Numbered from the stretch's first letter, positions 1-9,363 are shown. The stretch: DNA of 64,000 nt from Candidatus Bacteroides merdavium (GCA_019116805.1 DXAV01000008.1:1-64000); one strand, 5' to 3'. Made by a program: numbers and translations. The notes: generated by a model not told the origin, from the letters alone.

Positions 1-93
1 GCAAAGATTTTATGCAAAAGACTGATTTACAAGTATGTTATAAAGCAGGATTTTTACGAGCGGGAAAGAAGGAAAGGGAAAGGGACACATTAT

Positions 94-130
94 AATATTT
101 CGGGCGGGCGCGCACTGCGCGCGCGTATTA
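94..130. repeat. GC-rich hairpin of GC dinucleotides
   Basis: A short stem of alternating G and C (about 104-112 against 118-126) sits in an otherwise AT-rich stretch of a gene-free region. It is not followed by a T-run, so it is not a standard terminator. It may mark the 3' end of a gene to the left of the window. Nothing else recognisable lies in bases 1-200. Confidence 0.4.
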
Positions 131-210
131 CTTACCTATAGGGTTGGAAAAGAACGTGCGGAACCTGAGAACAGGGAGCAAAAGAAAGGGGAACTGGATG
201 CGGACAAAGG

Positions 211-276
211 AAAAACAGTGCTTCAAAGAGGAAAAAACGGTGGTTTACGGAAGAGAAAGCAATGGTTTAGAGAGGA
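211..276. repeat. 22-bp-period palindromic array R1
   Basis: Three consecutive 22-bp units start at 211, 233 and 255. Each begins with an A/G-rich word followed by a loose inverted match (for example GAAAGCAATGGTTT), with an AG-rich spacer. The array lies about 200 bp before yitT. It resembles arrays R3, R7 and R9 in this window (GAAAGCACCG..TTTC). The rest of 277-477 shows no gene. Confidence 0.6.
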
Positions 277-477
277 AGAAAGTATCTCCTATCGAAGAAT
301 ATTTATTCTTTTCTGAACCCTAGAAAGTTTTTCCTATAACTGAAAAAAGAAATGAAGAATTGACATAGTTGCAAATTACTATTGAATGAAAAAGTCGGCT
401 TCTCTTGTTTCTGAACAAAAGAAGAATTAATTTTGCGCTCGTTTTCTAAAACCTTAATACTAAATTCAGAGAAGAAA

Positions 478-1368
478 ATGAACGTAAAACTTAAATTCCC
501 ATCCAAACAGACAGCTATCCACGAAGCTAAAGACTACGTTATGATAGCTCTAGGCATGATATTGTACGGCATCGGATGGACCGTGTTTCTGTTGCCCAAC
601 GACATTACGACTGGCGGTGTACCAGGCATTGCCTCTATCGTCTATTTTGCCATCGGACTGCCTGTGCAATATGTTTATTTTGCCATCAATTTCATTCTAT
701 TATTATTGGCTATACGCATCCTAGGATGGAAATTCAGCATCAAAACTATCTTTGCGGTATTCACCCTAACTTTCTTTTTGTCAGCCATCCAGCAAGTAAC
801 ACAAGGCATTACACTGCTTCACGACCAGCCCTTCATGGCATGTGTCATCGGTGCCTCTTTCTGCGGAAGCGGCATCGGCATCGCCTTTTCGTCGAACGGA
901 AGTACGGGCGGTACGGATATCATCGCGGCCATCATCAATAAATACAGAGATATCACCTTGGGCAAGGTTATGCTGATATGCGACCTCATCATCATCTCGT
1001 CCAGCTATTTCGTATTAAAAGATTGGGAAAAGGTAGTATATGGATACGTAACGCTCTACATCTGCAGCTTCGTGCTCGACCAAGTGGTGAACAGCGCCCG
1101 TCAATCGGTACAGTTCTTCATTATCAGCGACAAATACGAAGAGATAGGCAAACGCATCAACGTCTATCCCCACCGCGGTGTGACGGTCATCAACGCATCG
1201 GGATTCTATACAGGCAAGGAAATCAAGATGTTGTTTATCCTGGCCAAGAAACGCGAATCGGGCATCATCTTCCATCTGATCAAGGAGATTGACCCGAATG
1301 CATTCGTATCTCAAAGCGCCGTCATCGGCGTATATGGCGAAGGTTTCGACCGCATCAAAGGGAAGTGA
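478..1368 (+). CDS. YitT family membrane protein (DUF161/DUF2179)
   Basis: The product is a 296-residue integral membrane protein of unknown transport role. The N-terminal two thirds hold about five or six hydrophobic segments, with the family phrase GSTGGTDIIAA near residue 140. The last third is a soluble DUF2179 domain with the phrase GVTVINASGFYTG. I chose the ATG at 478; an upstream TTG in the same frame adds 15 residues that do not look like family sequence. The 3' end overlaps the convergent DUF3256 gene by 14 bp. YitT proteins are common in Bacteroidales, but their substrate is not established. Confidence 0.85.
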   Translation: MNVKLKFPSKQTAIHEAKDYVMIALGMILYGIGWTVFLLPNDITTGGVPGIASIVYFAIGLPVQYVYFAINFILLLLAIRILGWKFSIKTIFAVFTLTFFLSAIQQVTQGITLLHDQPFMACVIGASFCGSGIGIAFSSNGSTGGTDIIAAIINKYRDITLGKVMLICDLIIISSSYFVLKDWEKVVYGYVTLYICSFVLDQVVNSARQSVQFFIISDKYEEIGKRINVYPHRGVTVINASGFYTGKEIKMLFILAKKRESGIIFHLIKEIDPNAFVSQSAVIGVYGEGFDRIKGK

Positions 1369-2002
1369 CGGGCACGAAACGGCCTTCCCTCCACACATAT
1401 TTCAGCAAGGGGCGAATGAAAGGTTTCAACACTTCATTCGCCTCTTTGTCCATGTAGCGGGGCGTAGTGAAGGTAAAGGTCAGCGTATCGCTCTTCGAAG
1501 AAAGGTCGGCCATAACCAACGGCATGTCAGCCTGGCTCAAGGCCTGCTGCACGCCATTGTCGTCCAGGGAATCGGGGACGGAAAGGAAGTCGCTCTGCGC
1601 AGGCAGCTGGATGAAGGAAGCCACAGGAAGTTCCTTCCAGTCGGGTGTATAGAAACGGACGTCACTGTCGGGCACGGGGCCGTTGACGGTAGAGACTGTA
1701 CATACTACCCGTGTAGAATCGTTCACGTCCAGCATCTTCATCTGCCAGAAGCTGCGGCTTGTCATCTGCATACGGATGTAATCGGGGGTCAGTTCGGTCA
1801 TTTCGGACTTCTGCCCCAACCGATTGGTCACCTCTGCTTTCATCTTGCTTTCCAGAAAATCGATGAAGTCTGCCTTGTTGACGTCGCTCAGCAAAGGCGT
1901 CAGGCTGTCGGGCATCGCCTTGAAGCACTCTTTGGCTGTCTGCCCGAACAAGGAAGCCGTGCCCAAAAGGGCTACAGATATAAAGGTATATAGTTTCTTC
2001 AT
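1355..2002 (-). CDS. DUF3256 family secreted protein
   Basis: This 215-residue protein has a signal peptide (MKKLYTFISVALLGTASLFG) and a mature part of Bacteroidales DUF3256 type. No catalytic motif is visible and the function is unknown. The ATG at 2002 was chosen because it opens directly on the signal peptide; an upstream in-frame ATG at 2023 would overlap msrC. It lies 17 bp downstream of msrC on the same strand, so the two are probably co-transcribed. Its end overlaps yitT by 14 bp, tail to tail. Confidence 0.75.
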   Translation of the reverse strand: MKKLYTFISVALLGTASLFGQTAKECFKAMPDSLTPLLSDVNKADFIDFLESKMKAEVTNRLGQKSEMTELTPDYIRMQMTSRSFWQMKMLDVNDSTRVVCTVSTVNGPVPDSDVRFYTPDWKELPVASFIQLPAQSDFLSVPDSLDDNGVQQALSQADMPLVMADLSSKSDTLTFTFTTPRYMDKEANEVLKPFIRPLLKYVWREGRFVPVTSL

Positions 2003-2019
2003 TCTTTCATTCTTTATTG

Positions 2020-2502
2020 TCACACATTACGGGCGAGCAGGCGGCAAGCCTCCTCCAGGAAGCGGGCATCCACGTCGTCGAACGTATTGAATTCGCTGCT
2101 GTCAATATCGAGCACGCCCCACACCTCGCCCGCACCGTCCAGCAGCGGCACTACGATTTCCGAGCGCGAAAGAGAGCTGCAGGCTATGTGGCCGGGGAAA
2201 GCATCCACGTCGGGCACCACCAGCGTGCGGGCTTCCTGCCAGGCCGTGCCACAGACACCGCGTCCCTTACGGATGCGCGTACAGGCTACGGGGCCTTGGA
2301 AAGGACCCAACACCAACTCGTCGCCCACCACCCGGTAGAAACCGACCCAAAAGAACCCAAACGTCTCCTTCAACGCCGCCGCCACATTGGCCAGATTGGC
2401 CACTTCATCGGTTTCGCCCGACAGGAGTCCCTTCAGTTGGGGAAGCAACGCGGCATAACGTTCTTCTTTCGTTCCGTTGCTGATATATAAATCTTCCGCC
2501 AT
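2020..2502 (-). CDS. msrC: Free methionine-R-sulfoxide reductase (GAF domain)
   Basis: The 160-residue protein is one GAF domain and should reduce free methionine-R-sulfoxide in the cytoplasm using thioredoxin. Three cysteines at 74, 84 and 108 (in PVACTR, GVCGTA and HIACSS) match the Cys84/Cys94/Cys118 set of E. coli fRMsr with a constant offset of 10, so the catalytic and resolving residues are present. It is the first gene of a two-gene unit with the DUF3256 protein. A weak promoter core (CATCTTTG on the minus strand) lies near 2537-2544. Confidence 0.9.
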   Translation of the reverse strand: MAEDLYISNGTKEERYAALLPQLKGLLSGETDEVANLANVAAALKETFGFFWVGFYRVVGDELVLGPFQGPVACTRIRKGRGVCGTAWQEARTLVVPDVDAFPGHIACSSLSRSEIVVPLLDGAGEVWGVLDIDSSEFNTFDDVDARFLEEACRLLARNV

Positions 2503-2738
2503 ATAGTATCCAAATGTTATTGTCTGATTTCACGGATGCAAAGATGAGAATTAACGCGGAAAGAAACAAATCGTTTCTAAATTTATTCCTCCCGGCCTAC
2601 ATTTTCAAGTCCCGCCTGCTTCTGGCTGAAAAAACAATCCGAATGAAACATCCAACCGCACGATTGTAAAAATAAATATATAGCAAAGGCCAAAATCCGG
2701 CCAAGCGGCCGACAGACATATTCCGGCGCTCTTCCCGA

Positions 2739-2819
2739 ATGTTTCAAACATTGGGGTCTTATGTTTCAAACATTCCCCCCTTATGTTTTAAACATAGGCC
2801 GTCCGGGGTTCAAACCTCG
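2739..2819. repeat. 22-bp-period palindromic array R2
   Basis: The perfect or near-perfect palindrome ATGTTTCAAACAT starts at 2739 and 2761, ATGTTTTAAACAT at 2783, and a fourth related palindrome GGTTCAAACC is centred near 2811. Spacing is 22 bp throughout. The array occupies the 400-bp gene-free interval between the EamA gene and msrC. No gene or RNA is seen in the rest of 2503-2903. Confidence 0.75.
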
Positions 2820-2903
2820 TTTTTCGGTTCCATTTGGTCCGCCCGGACATCTGTAAGAATATTTCAGCAAACCAAACAGAAAGAAAAACGTTCACTTTGC
2901 CGC

Positions 2904-3803
2904 CTACCGGCTGCCCAAATAGAGGAAGAACATACCGATGAGCACCAGAATGAGGTCGATTGCCTTGCTCTTCAAATTCTTCTCGTGGAAGAACAGCGCC
3001 CCGAAGAAGAAGGATACCACCACACTGCCGCGGCGCACCATCGAAACGATGGAAATCATGGAGTCTTCGTAACTGAGGGCGTAGAAATAGGCAAAATCGG
3101 CCGCACACAGAAACAGGGAAATGAAAACAATGGTCCACTTCCACCGGAAAGGGGTACTTGTCTTTCGCTGCGGATACCACAGGAGCAGGATAATGGGACA
3201 CATGATGAACACCTGATAGACATTGTACCACGACTGCACCAGCATGGGATGAAGCCGCGTCATCAGGTATTTGTCGTACAGGCCGCTGACGGCACCCGCT
3301 ACCGCTGCCAGCACGATGAACAGAATCCATTTGTTGTGCTTGAAGTCAATTCCCTCCTTCTTGCCTGAACGGCTCAACATAAAGAACGAAAGCACAGCCA
3401 GCAAGACACCAATCCACTGATAGAGATTCAGCCGCTCGCCAAAAAACAGCAGGGCGCCAATCAGTACCATGACGGGGCGCGTGGCATTGATGGGACCAAC
3501 GATGGTAAGCGGCAAGTGTTTCATGCCAAAGTAACCGAATATCCACGATGAAAGCACGATGAACGACTTCAGTAGGATGTATTTGTGTTCTTCCCACCCG
3601 GCCACGGGCATGTCGAACATCGTCCCGCCAAGCACGTCGGGTGCCCCAAAGGACAACAGAATGAAGGGCAGAAACACCAGACTGGAGAAAACCGTATTCA
3701 GAAACAAGACAGGCAGCACGGCATTGTCGCGCAACGACTCCTTCTTGAAAGCGTCATAAAATCCCAGCAACGCGGCCGAGAGAAAAGCAAGCACTAACCA
3801 CAT
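2904..3803 (-). CDS. EamA/DMT superfamily transporter
   Basis: The protein has 299 residues and about ten hydrophobic segments arranged as two five-helix repeats, as in drug/metabolite transporters. The phrase MKHLPLTIVGPINATRPVMV is typical of the first EamA repeat. The substrate cannot be told from sequence. The ATG at 3803 opens on a membrane segment; an upstream in-frame ATG at 3833 would overlap truA by 4 bp and add a further hydrophobic stretch, so a coupled longer form is possible. It is probably co-transcribed with truA. Confidence 0.75.
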   Translation of the reverse strand: MWLVLAFLSAALLGFYDAFKKESLRDNAVLPVLFLNTVFSSLVFLPFILLSFGAPDVLGGTMFDMPVAGWEEHKYILLKSFIVLSSWIFGYFGMKHLPLTIVGPINATRPVMVLIGALLFFGERLNLYQWIGVLLAVLSFFMLSRSGKKEGIDFKHNKWILFIVLAAVAGAVSGLYDKYLMTRLHPMLVQSWYNVYQVFIMCPIILLLWYPQRKTSTPFRWKWTIVFISLFLCAADFAYFYALSYEDSMISIVSMVRRGSVVVSFFFGALFFHEKNLKSKAIDLILVLIGMFFLYLGSR

Positions 3804-3829
3804 GGGGAAAAAATATAAAATATGAAATA

Positions 3830-4582
3830 TCAAATATTAAACAACTCTTCGGGATAGGTGACATCCACCAGGAAAAGCGCATTGCCCGGCACCGACGTAC
3901 CGGCCCGGCAACGGTCTTTCTGCTCGATGACCCGACGGAAACCGTCAACGTCCATCTTGCCGCGGCCCACCTCGAGCAAGGTTCCTACCACCGCCCGAAC
4001 CATGTTGCGCAAGAAGCGGTCGGCACGGATGGTAAAGACCCACGTCACGTCGTCCACCTGCATCCAGGCGGCCTCCATGATGCGGCAGTTGTTGGTCTTC
4101 ACGTCCGTATGCAGCTTGCTGAAGCTGGTGAAGTCGGTATAGTCGAACAACGTCCGGGCCGCCTCGTTCATCCGGTCGAAGTCGGGGCGCTGGAAAAGTC
4201 GGCAACGATATTGCCGGTCAAAAGGATACTTGGCCGTCGTAACGTAATACTTGTACATGCGCGAAGTGGCGTCAAAGCGCGCATGTGCTTCGGGCTTCAC
4301 TGCCCGCAGGCGGTACACCGAGATATCCGGCGGCAGCAGGCGGTTCAGCTTGTCGGCCATGAAAGCTTCGTCCAGCGGACCGTCGGCATCAAAATGGGCC
4401 ACCATGAGCGAGGCATGCACCCCCGCATCCGTACGCCCGGCCCCCACTACGCCGACCTCACGGCGCAGCAACGTGGACAGCGCCTTTTCGAGACACTCCT
4501 GTACACTCACCCCATTGGGCTGTACCTGCCAGCCATGATAGGCCGTACCATCGTAAGCTAAATCAATGAAATATCGTTGCAT
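3830..4582 (-). CDS. truA: tRNA pseudouridine synthase A
   Basis: This 250-residue enzyme forms pseudouridine at positions 38-40 of the tRNA anticodon stem-loop. The catalytic aspartate is Asp52 in [11 protein letters not shown], and the N-terminal [10 protein letters not shown] motif is typical. Length agrees with the family. It is the first gene of a likely two-gene unit with the EamA transporter. A TACCTTTG core lies on the minus strand just upstream. Confidence 0.96.
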   Translation of the reverse strand: MQRYFIDLAYDGTAYHGWQVQPNGVSVQECLEKALSTLLRREVGVVGAGRTDAGVHASLMVAHFDADGPLDEAFMADKLNRLLPPDISVYRLRAVKPEAHARFDATSRMYKYYVTTAKYPFDRQYRCRLFQRPDFDRMNEAARTLFDYTDFTSFSKLHTDVKTNNCRIMEAAWMQVDDVTWVFTIRADRFLRNMVRAVVGTLLEVGRGKMDVDGFRRVIEQKDRCRAGTSVPGNALFLVDVTYPEELFNI

Positions 4583-4601
4583 CCAATAGACTTTTGGGAG
4601 G

Positions 4602-4629
4602 CAAAGGTACGGATAATTTTATATCTTTG
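4602..4629. promoter_or_regulatory. Divergent Bacteroidales promoter cores (truA / DUF5715)
   Basis: Two -7 elements face away from each other. TACCTTTG reads on the minus strand at 4609-4602, 20 bp before truA, and TATCTTTG reads on the plus strand at 4622-4629, 49 bp before the lipoprotein gene. Both fit the Bacteroides consensus TAnnTTTG. A TTTTG at 4592-4596 is a possible -33 element for the plus-strand promoter, although the spacing is long. Confidence 0.5.
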
Positions 4630-4677
4630 CACGCGGTTTACCGAAAACCACAAAGTAAAACGACTAAAATACAAGCA

Positions 4678-5370
4678 ATGAAAATGAAACTGTTCCAACG
4701 GGCCTTGCGCCTCCTCCCCTGCCTGCTGCTGACGGCAGGACTCGTTTCCTCCTTTGCAGGATGCAAGAAGAAAGACATGTCGATGAAGATGAACGAACCG
4801 CGTAACATCCGCGGCGTGGCCAACTTCAGCCGTACTTTCGGCGACCTGAACCAGAAACAGCTCAACGTGGCCCAAGCTATCGGCATCGAACCCATCGCCT
4901 CGCGCGAAGAGGCAGAAGGAATGACCGACCGTCTGACCTATATCGAATCCAACGAGTGCTACGCCGTTGACTCGCTCACCCACTCCATCCCCTACCTGAT
5001 ACCCGGTGCCGCGGCCCTGCTGGATACCATCGGACAGAATTTCCTCGACTCGCTTACGTCCAAAGGCCTCAACCCCAACCGCATCATCGTCACCTCGGTA
5101 CTGCGCACGGAGAAGGACGTGAAACGCCTGCGCCGCCGCAACATCAACGCTTCCAGTAACTCCACCCATGCCTACGGCACAACATTCGACGTCAGCTGGA
5201 AACGTTTCCAAAAGGTAGAAGATGAAGATGGACGCCCCATGCAGGACGTGGGCGCCGACACTCTGAAGCTGGTCTTGGCTGAAGTATTGCGCGACTTGAA
5301 ACAGGCCGACCGCTGCTATGTGAAGTACGAAATCAAGCAGGCTTGTTTCCACATCACTTCACGGAAGTAA
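4678..5370 (+). CDS. DUF5715 family lipoprotein, peptidase M15-like
   Basis: This is a 230-residue predicted lipoprotein with a hydrophobic leader ending in a lipobox (SSFAGC). The mature part contains SNSTHAYGTTFDV, which fits the SxHxxGxxxD zinc-binding pattern of VanY/M15 D,D-carboxypeptidases, and a later FHIT that could give the second histidine. A role in trimming peptidoglycan is therefore inferred but not shown. The ATG at 4678 opens on the signal peptide; an earlier in-frame ATG at 4594 lies upstream of the -7 element and is unlikely. Confidence 0.75.
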   Translation: MKMKLFQRALRLLPCLLLTAGLVSSFAGCKKKDMSMKMNEPRNIRGVANFSRTFGDLNQKQLNVAQAIGIEPIASREEAEGMTDRLTYIESNECYAVDSLTHSIPYLIPGAAALLDTIGQNFLDSLTSKGLNPNRIIVTSVLRTEKDVKRLRRRNINASSNSTHAYGTTFDVSWKRFQKVEDEDGRPMQDVGADTLKLVLAEVLRDLKQADRCYVKYEIKQACFHITSRK

Positions 5371-5439
5371 CACTTCCTAATGCAATATAAGGGTGCATTT
5401 CAGGTTCTCCAATAATGTAATCCTGACTGAATATTATTT

Positions 5440-5533
5440 TTAGGCACGGATTACGCGGATTTCACGGATTGACAGCTATTCATAGTTCCGTGTTTTTCCG
5501 TGTAATCCGTGCCTAATCATTTTTGATACATCC
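5440..5533. repeat. Long hairpin repeat A1 (ACGGATT units)
   Basis: The left arm (about 5440-5470) repeats CACGGATT-type units with a period near 9 bp, and the right arm (about 5487-5516) is the inverted copy. The box ATTTTTGATACATCC follows at 5519-5533; its complement GTATCAAAAAT also occurs beside hairpins A3 and A4. The hairpin lies between two convergent genes and could terminate both transcripts. Confidence 0.75.
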
Positions 5534-5560
5534 ACCGACATTTTTTTCAACGCCTGAAGT

Positions 5561-7084
5561 TTACTCGTCCTTTTCCTCCAGCAGCTTCCACGCCAGAGGC
5601 AGGCAGGTAGCGATATCGCCGGCCGTCATACCCGTACGGCCTTGCTTGCGGGCAGCAATATCACCGGCCAGACCGTGAACATAAACACCCAGCCGGGCGG
5701 CCGTCCACGTATCATACCCTTGTGCCAACAAGGCCACAAGTACTCCCGTCAGCACATCACCGCTACCGCCCGTAGCCATGCCCGGATTACCCGTCGTATT
5801 GAACCAGCACTGGCCCGACGGAGATATCACCGCCGTATAGGCTCCCTTCAGTACAATGTGCACGCCGACATTCTTCGCCAGCTCGCGCGCCTTTGTCAGT
5901 CGTTCGTATGAGTTCTGGCATTTGCCCACCAGCCGCTCCAACTCTTTGGGATGGGGCGTCAGGATACTCCCCTCGGGCAATGCGTTCAGGCCCGAACGAT
6001 GCTCGCCCAGAGCGTTCAGCGCGTCGGCATCAATGACCATCGGTGTCTGGCAGATACGTATCTGCTCCAGCACGGCGTCCACCGTCTGCGGATCGCGTCC
6101 CAGGCCGGGACCGATGCCTATGGCCTGATAGTCGTCCGTATCGGTCGGCTCGGAGAAACGAGTCTCGTTGTAGTCCAGCTCGGTCATGGCTTCGGGTACG
6201 GACGACTGTACCATGAAGTTGTTGCAGAAGGGAACATGCACGGTCAGCAACCCCACGCCCGAACGCAGACAGCCCCGTGCCGACAGGATGGAAGCCCCCG
6301 CCATGCCCTGCGAACCGGCAATGAGCAGCGCGCGGCCGAAGTTGCCTTTGTGAGCGAAACGTCCGCGCGGACGGAGCAAAGAAGGTACCTCGTCGTCATC
6401 GGCCAGTTCGAAATCGGTTTCTGCTTCTTCGATGGCTTCCTCGCTCAGGCCGATGTCCAGCAGGCGCCATTCACCGACATAAGCTTCGTTCTCGGCAAAA
6501 AGGAAAGCCAGCTTGGGCAGTTGCAGGCTCAGGGTCAGGTCGGCCCGCACAATATGGGCTGCTATATTATAGGTATTGTCCTCGCCCATCAGACCCGAAG
6601 GTACGTCGATGGCCACCACATGGGCAGGCGAGGCGTTGATGTACTTCACCACAGCGGCAAACCCTCCGCCCAACGGTTTGTTCAGCCCGCTGCCGAAGAG
6701 GCCGTCCACCACCACGTAGTCTGCCGTCAGTGTGGGAGGGGCAAACTGGGTGGAGATTTCATGGAAAGTGATGCCTTCCACCTGCAGAAGGCGTTCACGG
6801 TTCACGGCACAGTCTTCGGAAAGTTTCCCCTGCGGGTTGAAGAGGAAAACTTCCAGCCGGTAGCCCTGTTCGGCCATCAGTCGTGCCACGGCCAAAGCGT
6901 CGCCCCCATTGTTGCCGGGACCTGCAAATACAGTGAAAGGAGTGTCGGTATCGGGCCACTGCTCCATGATGGCATCAGCCAACGCCCGTGCGGCCCGCTC
7001 CATCAGGTCAATGGAGGCAATGGGCTCGTGCTCGATGGTATAGGCATCCAGCTGACGGATGCCTGAAGTCGGAAATATTTTCAT
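5561..7084 (-). CDS. nnr: Bifunctional NAD(P)HX epimerase / ADP-dependent NAD(P)HX dehydratase
   Basis: The 507-residue cytoplasmic enzyme repairs hydrated NADH and NADPH. The N-terminal half is a YjeF_N epimerase domain with the motif GPGNNGGDALAVARLM. The C-terminal half is a ribokinase-like ADP-dependent dehydratase domain with GNPGMATGGSGDVLTG near residue 440. Both activities are usually fused in bacteria, and the length fits. The ATG at 7084 begins MKIFPTSGIRQLD, which matches the family; longer in-frame extensions do not. The 3' end faces the DUF5715 gene across hairpin A1. Confidence 0.93.
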   Translation of the reverse strand: MKIFPTSGIRQLDAYTIEHEPIASIDLMERAARALADAIMEQWPDTDTPFTVFAGPGNNGGDALAVARLMAEQGYRLEVFLFNPQGKLSEDCAVNRERLLQVEGITFHEISTQFAPPTLTADYVVVDGLFGSGLNKPLGGGFAAVVKYINASPAHVVAIDVPSGLMGEDNTYNIAAHIVRADLTLSLQLPKLAFLFAENEAYVGEWRLLDIGLSEEAIEEAETDFELADDDEVPSLLRPRGRFAHKGNFGRALLIAGSQGMAGASILSARGCLRSGVGLLTVHVPFCNNFMVQSSVPEAMTELDYNETRFSEPTDTDDYQAIGIGPGLGRDPQTVDAVLEQIRICQTPMVIDADALNALGEHRSGLNALPEGSILTPHPKELERLVGKCQNSYERLTKARELAKNVGVHIVLKGAYTAVISPSGQCWFNTTGNPGMATGGSGDVLTGVLVALLAQGYDTWTAARLGVYVHGLAGDIAARKQGRTGMTAGDIATCLPLAWKLLEEKDE

Positions 7085-7211
7085 AATGCCTTGCTTACAG
7101 TTTTCCACAAAAGTAGGCATTCCGATTCTATTTCGCAAATGAAAACACGTTTCATGCCACCTTTCTGAAAAATGCAAAAGGCAAAAAGGAACGCATTCAC
7201 CCGATAATTCG

Positions 7212-7219
7212 TAACTTTG
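7212..7219 (+). promoter_or_regulatory. -7 element before POT transporter
   Basis: TAACTTTG matches TAnnTTTG and would place the transcription start near 7226. The transporter must therefore begin translation after that point, which limits the choice of start codon. Confidence 0.5.
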
Positions 7220-7242
7220 CGCCGCAAAAACAAAGACCACTC

Positions 7243-8781
7243 ATAAATACGACCAACAAACATCCCAAAGGCCTCTATCTGATTTTCGCCACCAGTACGG
7301 CCGAGCGCTTCAGCTATTACGGTATGCGCGCCATCTTCATTCTGTTTCTCACCCAAGCCCTGTTGCTCGACACCGAGACGGCTGCCTCCATCTACGGCAG
7401 CTACACGGGCCTCGTCTATCTGACTCCACTTATCGGCGGCTACGTGGCCGACAAGTACTGGGGTATCCGCCGCTCCGTCTTTTGGGGAGCCGTGCTGATG
7501 GCCGTCGGACAGTTTCTGATGTTCTTCAGTGCCTCCATGCTCGATGCACAGGAATTGTCGAGGGGACTGATGTACGGCGGACTGACCTTCCTTATATTGG
7601 GCAACGGCTTCTTCAAGCCCACGGTATCGTCGCTCGTCGGGCAGCTGTACGAACCCGGCGACCGTCGGCTCGACTCGGCCTATACCATCTTCTATATGGG
7701 TGTCAACGTGGGTTCGTTCCTTGCTCCGCTTGTCTGCGGCTACTTTGGCGAGACGGGCAATCCGCAGGATTTCAAATGGGGCTTCCTGATTGCCGCCATC
7801 GTCACGGTGCTGACCGTCGTGCTGTTCGAGACGCAGAAGAACCGCTACCTCATCGGTCCCGACGGCCAACAGCTGGGCATCGTGCCCGATGCACGCAAAG
7901 AAACAGAAAGCACGTCCGTAAAAGCCCAGACGCCCGAGGAGGCCAGGCGCAAACGCCGCAACCTGTGGATATGCAGTGCGATGGCCGTCGTGCTGGCCCT
8001 GTTCTTCTACGGATGCTTCGGCAACGACTGGATCAGCATCGGCATCTTTACGGCCTGCATCGTCTTCCCGGCCAGCATCCTGATGGACGGCTCGCTCACC
8101 AAGATTGAGCGCGACCGCATCCTGGTCATCTACATCATCGCCTTCTTCGTCATCTTCTTCTGGGCGGCCTACGAGCAGGCAGGCGCTTCGCTCACGCTGT
8201 TTGCCTCGGAGCAGACCGACCACGTCATCTTCGGATGGGAAATGCCTGCCTCGTGGATTCAGTCGTTCAATCCTTTCTTCGTCGTCATCCTGGCAGCCGT
8301 CATGCCGGGCGTATGGGGAGCCTTGGCACGTCGGGGCATGGAACCCACGTCGCCCACCAAGCAGGCCATCGGTCTGCTGCTCCTGTCGCTGGGCTATCTG
8401 GTCATCTGTTTCGGCGTGAAGGACGTGCAGCCCGGCGTCAAGGTAAGCCTCATCTGGCTGACCGGCCTGTACTTCATCCACACGATGGGCGAGATTGCCC
8501 TTTCGCCCATCGGCCTGTCCATGGTGAACAAGCTGACACCCGTCCGCTTCGCCTCGCTGATGATGGGCATCTGGTACCTATCCACAGCCACGGCCAACAA
8601 GTTTGCCGGTACGCTCTCGGGCCTCTATCCCGAAGCGGGAAAAGTAAAGACCCTGTTGGGCTACCGCATCGAGACGATGTTCGACTTCTTTCTGGTGTTC
8701 GTCGTCATGTCGGCCGCCGCGTCGCTCATCCTCTTCCTGCTGTCGAAGAAATTGCAGAAGATGATGCACGGAGTGGAATAA
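7243..8781 (+). CDS. POT family proton-coupled oligopeptide transporter
   Basis: This inner-membrane symporter of about 512 residues should import di- and tripeptides. The conserved N-terminus (NKHPKGLYLIFATS, then AERFSYYG, the POT ExxERFxYYG signature) is encoded from 7255 onward. The first ATG, at 7324, comes 23 codons later and would cut through that motif. Between the likely transcription start (about 7226) and the motif, no ATG, GTG or TTG is in frame. The only weak candidate is ATA at 7243, used here. Either the start codon is non-canonical or the real one is mutated. About 12-14 membrane segments follow. Confidence 0.85.
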   Translation: MNTTNKHPKGLYLIFATSTAERFSYYGMRAIFILFLTQALLLDTETAASIYGSYTGLVYLTPLIGGYVADKYWGIRRSVFWGAVLMAVGQFLMFFSASMLDAQELSRGLMYGGLTFLILGNGFFKPTVSSLVGQLYEPGDRRLDSAYTIFYMGVNVGSFLAPLVCGYFGETGNPQDFKWGFLIAAIVTVLTVVLFETQKNRYLIGPDGQQLGIVPDARKETESTSVKAQTPEEARRKRRNLWICSAMAVVLALFFYGCFGNDWISIGIFTACIVFPASILMDGSLTKIERDRILVIYIIAFFVIFFWAAYEQAGASLTLFASEQTDHVIFGWEMPASWIQSFNPFFVVILAAVMPGVWGALARRGMEPTSPTKQAIGLLLLSLGYLVICFGVKDVQPGVKVSLIWLTGLYFIHTMGEIALSPIGLSMVNKLTPVRFASLMMGIWYLSTATANKFAGTLSGLYPEAGKVKTLLGYRIETMFDFFLVFVVMSAAASLILFLLSKKLQKMMHGVE

Positions 8782-8787
8782 ATTCGC

Positions 8788-8795
8788 TACCTTTG
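8788..8795 (+). promoter_or_regulatory. -7 element before hpt
   Basis: TACCTTTG lies 25 bp before the hpt start codon and fits the Bacteroides -7 consensus. No clear -33 element was seen at the expected distance inside the transporter gene. Confidence 0.45.
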
Positions 8796-8820
8796 CACCA
8801 ATTTAATAATCACAAGTCCC

Positions 8821-9363
8821 ATGGATAGCATACAGATCAAAGACAAGAAATTCACCGTCTCCATCAAGGAGGAGGATATACTGAAAGAAGTGAGCCGCGT
8901 GGCCGACGAAATCAACCGCGACCTGGCAGGCAAGAACCCGCTCTTCCTGAGCGTGCTGAACGGTTCGTTCATGTTCACCGCCGACCTGATGAAACGCATC
9001 ACCATCCCCTGCGAGATATCGTTCGTCAAACTGGCCTCCTACCAGGGCGTGTCGTCAACGGGGGCCGTCAAGGAAGTCATCGGCATCAACGAAGACCTGA
9101 GCGGACGCACCATAGTCATCGTGGAAGACATCGTGGATACGGGCCTCACCATGCAACGCCTGCTCGAAACGCTGGGTACCCGCGGACCGAAGGAGATACA
9201 CATCGCCACCCTGCTCGTCAAGCCCGAGAAGCTGAAGGTGGACCTCAACATCGAGTATGCCGCCATGCGCATTCCCAACGACTTCATCGTGGGTTACGGA
9301 CTGGATTACGACGGTTTCGGGCGGAACTATAAGGACATTTATACAGTTGTGAATGAAGAATGA
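8821..9363 (+). CDS. hpt: Hypoxanthine phosphoribosyltransferase
   Basis: This 180-residue purine salvage enzyme converts hypoxanthine or guanine and PRPP to IMP or GMP. The PRPP-binding motif IVEDIVDTGLTMQ sits near residue 100. The last residues (VVNEE) and the stop codon are encoded by the left arm of hairpin repeat C1, so the native C-terminus may have been rewritten by the repeat. adk follows 83 bp downstream. Confidence 0.95.
   Translation: MDSIQIKDKKFTVSIKEEDILKEVSRVADEINRDLAGKNPLFLSVLNGSFMFTADLMKRITIPCEISFVKLASYQGVSSTGAVKEVIGINEDLSGRTIVIVEDIVDTGLTMQRLLETLGTRGPKEIHIATLLVKPEKLKVDLNIEYAAMRIPNDFIVGYGLDYDGFGRNYKDIYTVVNEE

Noticed and set aside
2804-2820. GGGGTTCAAACCTCG resembling a tRNA T-arm
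   Set aside because: There is no acceptor, D or anticodon arm around it. It is the fourth unit of the 22-bp palindromic array R2.
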